From Flaccisagitta enflata (taxonomy: Eukaryota; Chaetognatha; Sagittoidea; Aphragmophora): a stretch of 64,000 nucleotides of DNA. Below are positions 11,956-64,000 of this stretch, in pieces; the stretch's first letter is position 1, and every line of letters begins with the position of its first letter. The notes beneath the pieces were generated by a model. That model ran no database searches. It saw only the letters and a list, made by a program, of their open reading frames with translations, and was not told the DNA's origin. A program made the position numbers and the translations under genes. The stretch is taken from the NCBI GenBank assembly GCA_965153355.1, contig OZ231126.1:91264001-91328000 (forward strand), read 5' to 3'.

Positions 11956-12068
11956 AGTTCAGATCGACTGGTATTCTTCTATTCAGTGAATCTTTGCGTA
12001 ACGACAAATTGGGTTAATTGGAATATGAAAGTCTTTTTTTTTTTTTTGCGTTGGACTGTTTAATGTTT

Positions 12069-12490
12069 ACACACGCACGTTGAATACAACGTGAAGATTA
12101 CCGAAAAGGTATAGCACCCCCCCCCCCCTTGCTGCTCATGTCGCCCTAGCCACATGGTCGTTTATGGTATCATTCAATAGTTTATCTCAATACAATTAAC
12201 GCCACCGAGGCGAATTTTGATTTTCGCCTCCGTTCAAGACATATTCACTCTAAAAGGCTGATTTTTTGACCTCCAAGGTGGTGTCCGCCCACTATGTTTG
12301 AGGTAGAATTTCTCAGGAACGGGAGTGAAATTAAAAAATCGCCTCGGTGGCGTAAATTGTACTGTGACAAGCTACAGAATGATACCCTATATGACCCTGT
12401 GGAAGTTTTGTCATAAGCTGTAGGCAGGGGTGCTAACCTTTTTTTAAGGTTTTCGTAATCTTCACGTTGTATTACGCGCGGAAGTGTATA
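12069..12490. mobile_element. Family C fold-back element
   Basis: Outer arms acaacgtgaagattaccg (12087) and cgtaatcttcacgttgt (12453); inner arms attaacgccaccgaggcgaa (12197) and aatcgcctcggtggcgtaaa (12337). A C-run at 12116-12129 faces aggggtgct at 12426. Same plan as 28243-28625. Confidence 0.7.
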
Positions 12491-13464
12491 TGTATAATGC
12501 ATATCAAAACATTCACCTTAATTTGAATTGGGAATCAGAGAAATAGGGCTATCAGGGCCGGGCTATGGGTATTTCCATCGTTTCATTAAAAATGTTGCCA
12601 AATGCCAAACATTAAATGGCTTGGTTACTTTTTTTCGTCTTTTTTTCTCCAAATGGTCGATGCAAAAGCGGACGAGTCATCGATCAATGGCATTTTATTG
12701 TTTATACAGTGCCCTGCAACAACGAATGTCAAGGGATTGATTATTCTTATCTGTTATAAGTGGATTTGTTATCGCCAACACAAGCAATGAAGAGAAATGC
12801 CATGTCATCGCCCGGAGGGGTATGTGGGGACTAAGATTTTCTGTCTTATGAGGGGATTTCCATTACTCTCGGGTCCGATATTGCGGGGTGTAACTGTACA
12901 TAATTTTTTTTCTCATTCCCATCCCCCGCCCATCCCAATCAGCCCCCCCCTCCCCCATCTCCCCCCTACCCCACGACCAATCCCCCCCTGCCCATATCCC
13001 CCCCCCCTCCCTCGTCCAATCTTTCCCTTCCACAGACACACACACGAATTCTATGAAATTCAATATTCATTTTTCAATTTCGCTTTCATTTTATTGGTGA
13101 AAGAGTCGATTCTTGATTCTATTAATTTTATCAATTTTATTTCATCTCATATTTCTTTTCAACGCGATTCATATTTTCTTGAAAAAAAAAAGATGTCCCC
13201 GCAACTCTATCAAAGCGTTTGCCAAGCCGTTGGAATATTATGGCAGGTTTTGTCAAAGTTAAAAAAAAATCTATCCGTTTTTTTTTCAGTGTATTGTATT
13301 TCATACCATTCCATCATGTTCCATCATGTTCAGTGAATGAACACTTAAACATACGTACCCTCTTCACTCGTCTTCGCTGTTAACTATTTCCTCTTTTCGC
13401 CTATTATATATTCTACATACGTACCATACCACACTTGTCACATAGATACACACAAAAATAGACA

Positions 13465-13466
<2 letters not shown>
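12491..13466. other. Gene-free stretch
   Basis: Contains a C-rich block at 12915-13020 and AT-rich sequence. Candidate ORFs are composition artefacts. Confidence 0.5.
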
Positions 13467-13514
<48 letters not shown>

Positions 13515-13563
13515 ACAACACAACACAACACAACACAACACAACACAACACAACACACACACG

Positions 13564-13641
<78 letters not shown>
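13467..13641. repeat. Compound (CA)n with a (CAACA)n centre
   Basis: CA repeats at 13467-13513 and 13555-13640 flank a cacaacacaa pentamer block. It lies between AT-rich gene-free flanks. Confidence 0.97.
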
Positions 13642-13642
<1 letters not shown>

Positions 13643-14083
13643 CACATTCTTAAAGTGGTTAAGACTACACTTTTTTTTTTACAAGAGACAACTTTTTTCA
13701 AATCAGCCTCGGTGTTCTTGAATTTTTACCCATTTTCAGCCTAAAATTCTCTAAAAGTGTTCTTAATTTCTTCGATATATACAATATATAAAATGTATTA
13801 AAATACCTCATTTATTGCATTTGTATCTTAAACTTGATTATTATCATAGTTTGTTTATATATAATGCCTGATTTCATAGCAAACTAGAAAAAGAAGTGAT
13901 TTTTACTGATAAAAATCTATATTTCTGAAAAAATTAAGTAAAATTCAGAAATTTTGAAAACAAAACTAAAAAAACGTTCTTTTGAAAATAGCCAAAATAA
14001 ATCTCAGCCTGGGCATTCTCCTATTTTGTTCCTAGAATTTTGGCAAATCTCATGTCTCTTATAAACTGGTCTCTTATGAAAAA

Positions 14084-14295
14084 AACAAGGCCGGATACAC
14101 GGCTACCCCAGTCGCGTGTGGGTGGGCAGGGGCCATAATTGAGGTCACCAGATCATTTGGGCAGGAGCTGTAAGGCCAAAAACCGCAAAAACCCAAAAAA
14201 AGTAAAGTGTGACGGACCGACGGACCGACGGACCGATAGACGGACGGACGGACCGACAAAGCGGGGTGTAGAGTCGCGTAGCACGCGACTAAAAA
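14084..14295 (+). mobile_element. Complete family A element (reference-like copy)
   Basis: Left end aacaaggccggatacacggc with ccagtcgcgtgtgggtgggc; a middle with a gaggtcaccagatcatttgg block; a (GACGGACC)n core; right end gcggggtgtagagtcgcgta then the palindrome partner cacgcgac and taaaaa. This 212-bp layout is the commonest one in the window. Confidence 0.8.
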
Positions 14296-14531
14296 GTGTA
14301 TCACTAAACCGTCTTTGATACAAAGGCAAAATTAAAAGAAATCCGATGGAAAAATGAATCTTTTTTTCCCACTTTTTCTTTATCTCAAAAGGGCAACTCG
14401 ATGGTGACGATGAACTTACGCAAAAAAATGGAATTCAACAGTAAAACTGAGAGCAAACACCGTTAAACTGACGCACAGAAGAACGGCTACAGCATCGGCA
14501 CAATAAGGCTCAGTGACCAAGCGCACGGCAC

Positions 14532-14729
<198 letters not shown>

Positions 14730-15090
14730 CCAATGCCTGGTAGGGAAAAAGGACACGGTGGTTGACATTTCACGTCATCTCTCAAATCCAAACTCGGCGC
14801 GAGCAAACTTATATGAAACGACGGGCGCGCAACGCGTTGGGAAAGAATATCACATTCAGTACAAGTCAGGCAAAGAAAAAAATAATAAATCATTTGCGCA
14901 TTGATAAGGGTACATAGGAAGTGGAACTAAAAGGTCGATTGCAAGCGTCGCGGCCTTCATCGATGTTGTCTGTGGCCAACTCCGGCCAACTCCTCCACCC
15001 ATCATTTCGTATCATATCATATCCTCCCGTCCCTCCACGTCAGAAACTGATGCCTCAACTACCAACAGGAAGCGTCATCACACACCAAGC

Positions 15091-15390
15091 GGCGTTAACA
15101 CTTAACGTAAGGCGTCAACACTAAACACTCAAGCCACCAACACACGCCAAACAGCGACAACACTTAACGCAAGACATCAACACTAAACACTCAAGCCGCC
15201 AACAAACACCAAACGGCGACAACATTTAACGTGAGGCGTCAACACTAAACACTCAAGCCACCAACACACGCCAAACAGCGACAACACTAAACACTTAAGC
15301 CATCAACAAACACCAAACAACGACCACACTTAACGCAAGGCTTCAACATAGAACACTTATGCCACTGCGTCAACACTCAGAAACAAGGCG
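15091..15390. repeat. Approximately 62-bp minisatellite upstream of the GPCR
   Basis: Four to five degenerate copies of a unit containing ggcgtcaacactaaacactc, aagccaccaacacacgccaa and acagcgacaacacttaacg. It lies 280 bp upstream of the GPCR start codon. No function shown. Confidence 0.85.
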
Positions 15391-15671
15391 CCAAAATAAA
15401 GTCGACGAAAGAAACGATATGAATAATACATCGTTTTTTTAAATATTTCTTCCATCTACCCTCGAGTATCTCATACTCCAAATCCTTGCGTTCCCACCAA
15501 AACCACCAAAAACCACTTCCTACCCCTTCTTGAGCGGGTGACTTCCTCTCTTTCTCTCACGACATTTTTTTCTCTTTCTCTCAAACTTTCTTTTTTTTCG
15601 TCTTTGTTGATTCTTCTTCACTGCTTAGTCAAGCACGAGGCAAAAAGAAAAGAAAGAATAAAGAAACAAAA

Positions 15672-26721
<11,050 letters not shown>

Positions 26722-26754
26722 GAATTCCATGTTTAGATGTTTTTCCTTCCATTT

Positions 26755-26870
26755 CTTTTTCTTTTTCTTTTTCTTTTTCTTTTTCTTTTTCTTTTTCTTT
26801 TTCTTTTTCTTTTTCTTTTTCTTTTTCTTTTTCTTCTTCTTCTTCTTCTCCGCCTCCTTCTTCTTCTTCC
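26755..26870. repeat. (CTTTTT)n and (CTT)n after the GPCR stop
   Basis: About 13 hexamers then CTT units, immediately 3' of the coding end. Confidence 0.95.
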
Positions 26871-26883
26871 TCTTTTACTGCTT

Positions 26884-26933
26884 CTTCTCCTGCCTACCCG
26901 CACGCGACTAGGGTAGCCGTGTATCCGGCCTTG
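26884..26933 (-). mobile_element. Family A left-end fragment
   Basis: ctgcctacccgcacgcgact then agggtagccgtgtatccggc and cttgttt. No core or other end. Confidence 0.7.
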
Positions 26934-28242
26934 TTTGCTTAATAAGCCTCATTTGCTGTGCAAATTGTAAACCCGTTGTTTGGTCCCTTTGACGACGTTT
27001 TCAGTCGATGCATGGTTTTTTCGTGCGCGTGCATTCGTGTGCGTGTGGATGAACGTGCGCGTGTACGAGTGGGCGAGCGAGGAGCTTGTTTCATCTAATT
27101 AGACTCTATCTTGTAAATTCAATTCAACACATAAGGTGGTCGATGAAGGCATGCATACGATCGTTTGATATCGATCCGTAAACTCGTTGATTTCCTGCCC
27201 AATGGACTTATTTGGGGCTAATTTGCATTGTTTGTGTCTTTAATCACATCTTTTGGAAGCTTTTACATATCAAATACTCTCTCATATTGCCCCTGTCCAT
27301 TTGTTATTCACTTATTTTGCCAATTAAATAATTACATTTGACTGTCTATTCTAAAGAATGAGTTTTCATGGAAGTCGATTGAGCTTTTGTTCAATTCTCG
27401 TTCCAAATCTCGCCAATACATACAACCGCGACACAAAAAGAAAAAAAAGCCAAAGTAATTAATAATGATAGAGTTTATTTTGATCGAGCTCAAAGCAGGT
27501 GTAATGTTCGGATAAAGATCAAGTCTCCAAGCAAAGGTAATGTTCAAATCGTGGTCGTCAGCGTGGCCGGGTTTCAAAATTTCAATAACGTTCACATTTC
27601 ATCACTGGTTTAGTCGTCATTGCAAAAAAAGACAAAGGGCATCTAGAAGGCAATCAACAAGAAACACTTGTTTCTCCAGAATTTCTACAAAAATTCAGTT
27701 ATGACTAGCAATGGCCTTTAGATAATAATCAATACAAGTTGGCCAGATAGTAAGTAGATAAGTAGACATTACATAAAAGTAGATGAAAATCATTACAAAC
27801 GATGTGTAGGTAAGTATCAGTACAAAAAATTGTAGATAAGTAACATTATAGAGGATTTGTAGATAACGATCAGTACAAAACAGTTGTAGGTAATTGATAT
27901 TACAAAATCAAAGTAGGTAAGTATCATTAAAAAGCGGAATTGCATCGCAACCAACATCAAAATTACATGAACCATAGACCAAGTTTTACGTCGTGCATGT
28001 TTTTCGTTTGTTTGTTTTTTGTTTGTTTTTTGTTTTGCTTGCTTTTTCTACAAACTACTTTGAATGCCTCCCAGTTTGTCATGTGAAATTCTACGTGAAT
28101 TTTGACTTCTTGTAGAGACATTCAAGTTCGAATATCAGTTCGGTGAAGAGGAACAAGAGAGTTCATTCCTCTTTGGCAATCATCATCCAGAAATGTCTCA
28201 ATCTTACTTTTTAAAACAATGTTCACTCAACTACAGAGGAAG
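26934..28242. other. Convergent intergenic region
   Basis: Lies between the 3' ends of the GPCR (+) and mucin (-) genes and should hold their UTRs. An attaaa hexamer at 27323 is a weak poly(A) candidate for the GPCR. 27735-27940 contains degenerate approximately 40-bp repeats with gtaggtaagtatcagtac. No ORF is supported. Confidence 0.5.
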
Positions 28243-28625
28243 GAGAAATGTAAGATGTGAACCCCCTAAAACTGTAGCACCCCCCCTTACAGCTCAAACT
28301 ACAGTAATGAATAATAAATTTAACATTGCTAATTAAAGCTTATGACTATACAAGTGGCGCCACCAGAGCGATTTTGCAATTTCCATTCCAGTCTCAAATT
28401 ATATTGGAAATACCCTGATTTTATGAATTATTAGTAATAGTTAATTTCAGTACTTTATTAAGCTATATCTTGACTTAAGAAACAAAAATGAAAAATCGCT
28501 CTGGTGACGCCACTTGTAATAATATAAACATTTTTCCTCTACCTTTAGAATGTCTATAATCCAATTGGTTAGAGCTGTAGGGGGGGGTGCTACAGTTTTC
28601 AGGGGGTTCACACCTTATATTAACC
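28243..28625. mobile_element. Family C fold-back element next to mucin 3' end
   Basis: Outer arms tgaaccccctaaaactgtag with cacccccc, and gggggggtgctacagttttc with agggggttca; inner arms agtggcgccaccagagcgat and atcgctctggtgacgccact. The TTTATT at 28454 (AATAAA on the - strand) lies inside it. Probably within the mucin 3' UTR or just beyond. Confidence 0.75.
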
Positions 28626-28835
28626 TTCTCTCTGTAAAAGTTGAGCAAAGAAAAAAATTAAGTTAATGAAACGATGTCGCTGACAAGGTGTCTGGTCTTT
28701 TTAGTAGAATAAGAATTTTTTTTTCTCAAATTTGATAAGTTTATAAAAGAAGATTATGACAATTCAGGATGGTCCTTTTCTTTTCAGTTTCTTAATTTTG
28801 AGATCCTTGTTGTTGTTTACATTTGCAATTTGCGT

Positions 28836-64000
<35,165 letters not shown>

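Noticed and set aside
12797-13336. 179-residue ORF rich in Pro then Phe
   Set aside because: Follows a C-rich block and a T-rich stretch; no domain-like pattern.

Overview
The window is animal nuclear DNA, most likely from an invertebrate. Coding sequence is carried on short exons with consensus GT-AG splice sites, inside introns packed with microsatellites, minisatellites and non-autonomous mobile elements. The protein families (a rhodopsin-class GPCR and a secreted mucin with F5/8C, TIL, VWC-like, LDLa and cystine-knot modules) are metazoan. Elements with a (GACGGACC)n core recall the satellite-bearing non-autonomous elements described in molluscs, but that is only a hint and I do not name a species.

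Layout. 1-15.6 kb holds no host gene that I can support. It contains a telomere-like patch, a mobile-element ORF (2877-3905) between long inverted repeats, several fold-back and ACGG-core elements, and long (GA)n, (CAA)n and (CA)n tracts. 15672-26721 (+) is a complete seven-exon GPCR gene of about 712 residues; all exon phases agree. 26722-28835 is a tail-to-tail intergenic region holding one fold-back element. 28836-64000 (-) is the 3' part of a giant mucin-like gene: 13 exons with agreeing phases give 3733 residues, and the frame stays open at the window edge, so the 5' end lies beyond 64000. Its introns contain most of the mobile elements, including a 5'-truncated LINE fragment.

The mucin product reads N to C, from the window edge, as: F5/8C-like domain; small Cys-rich modules; second F5/8C-like domain; TIL/VWC-like Cys-rich block; 22 tandem 38-residue Thr/Ser/Pro/Gly mucin repeats; TIL/VWC-like block; two LDLa; third F5/8C-like; VWC-like; LDLa; three more F5/8C-like with Thr-rich linkers and a VWC-like module; a poly-Thr run; a compact Cys-rich region; C-terminal cystine knot. 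This suits a secreted, disulfide-linked, heavily O-glycosylated matrix or mucus protein. No VWD or C8 domain is visible here. I see no functional link between the GPCR and the mucin other than adjacency.

The rest is a layered repeat landscape. One element family (family A, more than 25 copies) keeps conserved ends around a variable tandem core. Four fold-back families (B, C, E and a single 700-bp one) and pogo-like MITEs are nested in or around it. In the GPCR gene the 3' ends of two coding exons, together with their splice donors, have been amplified as minisatellites.
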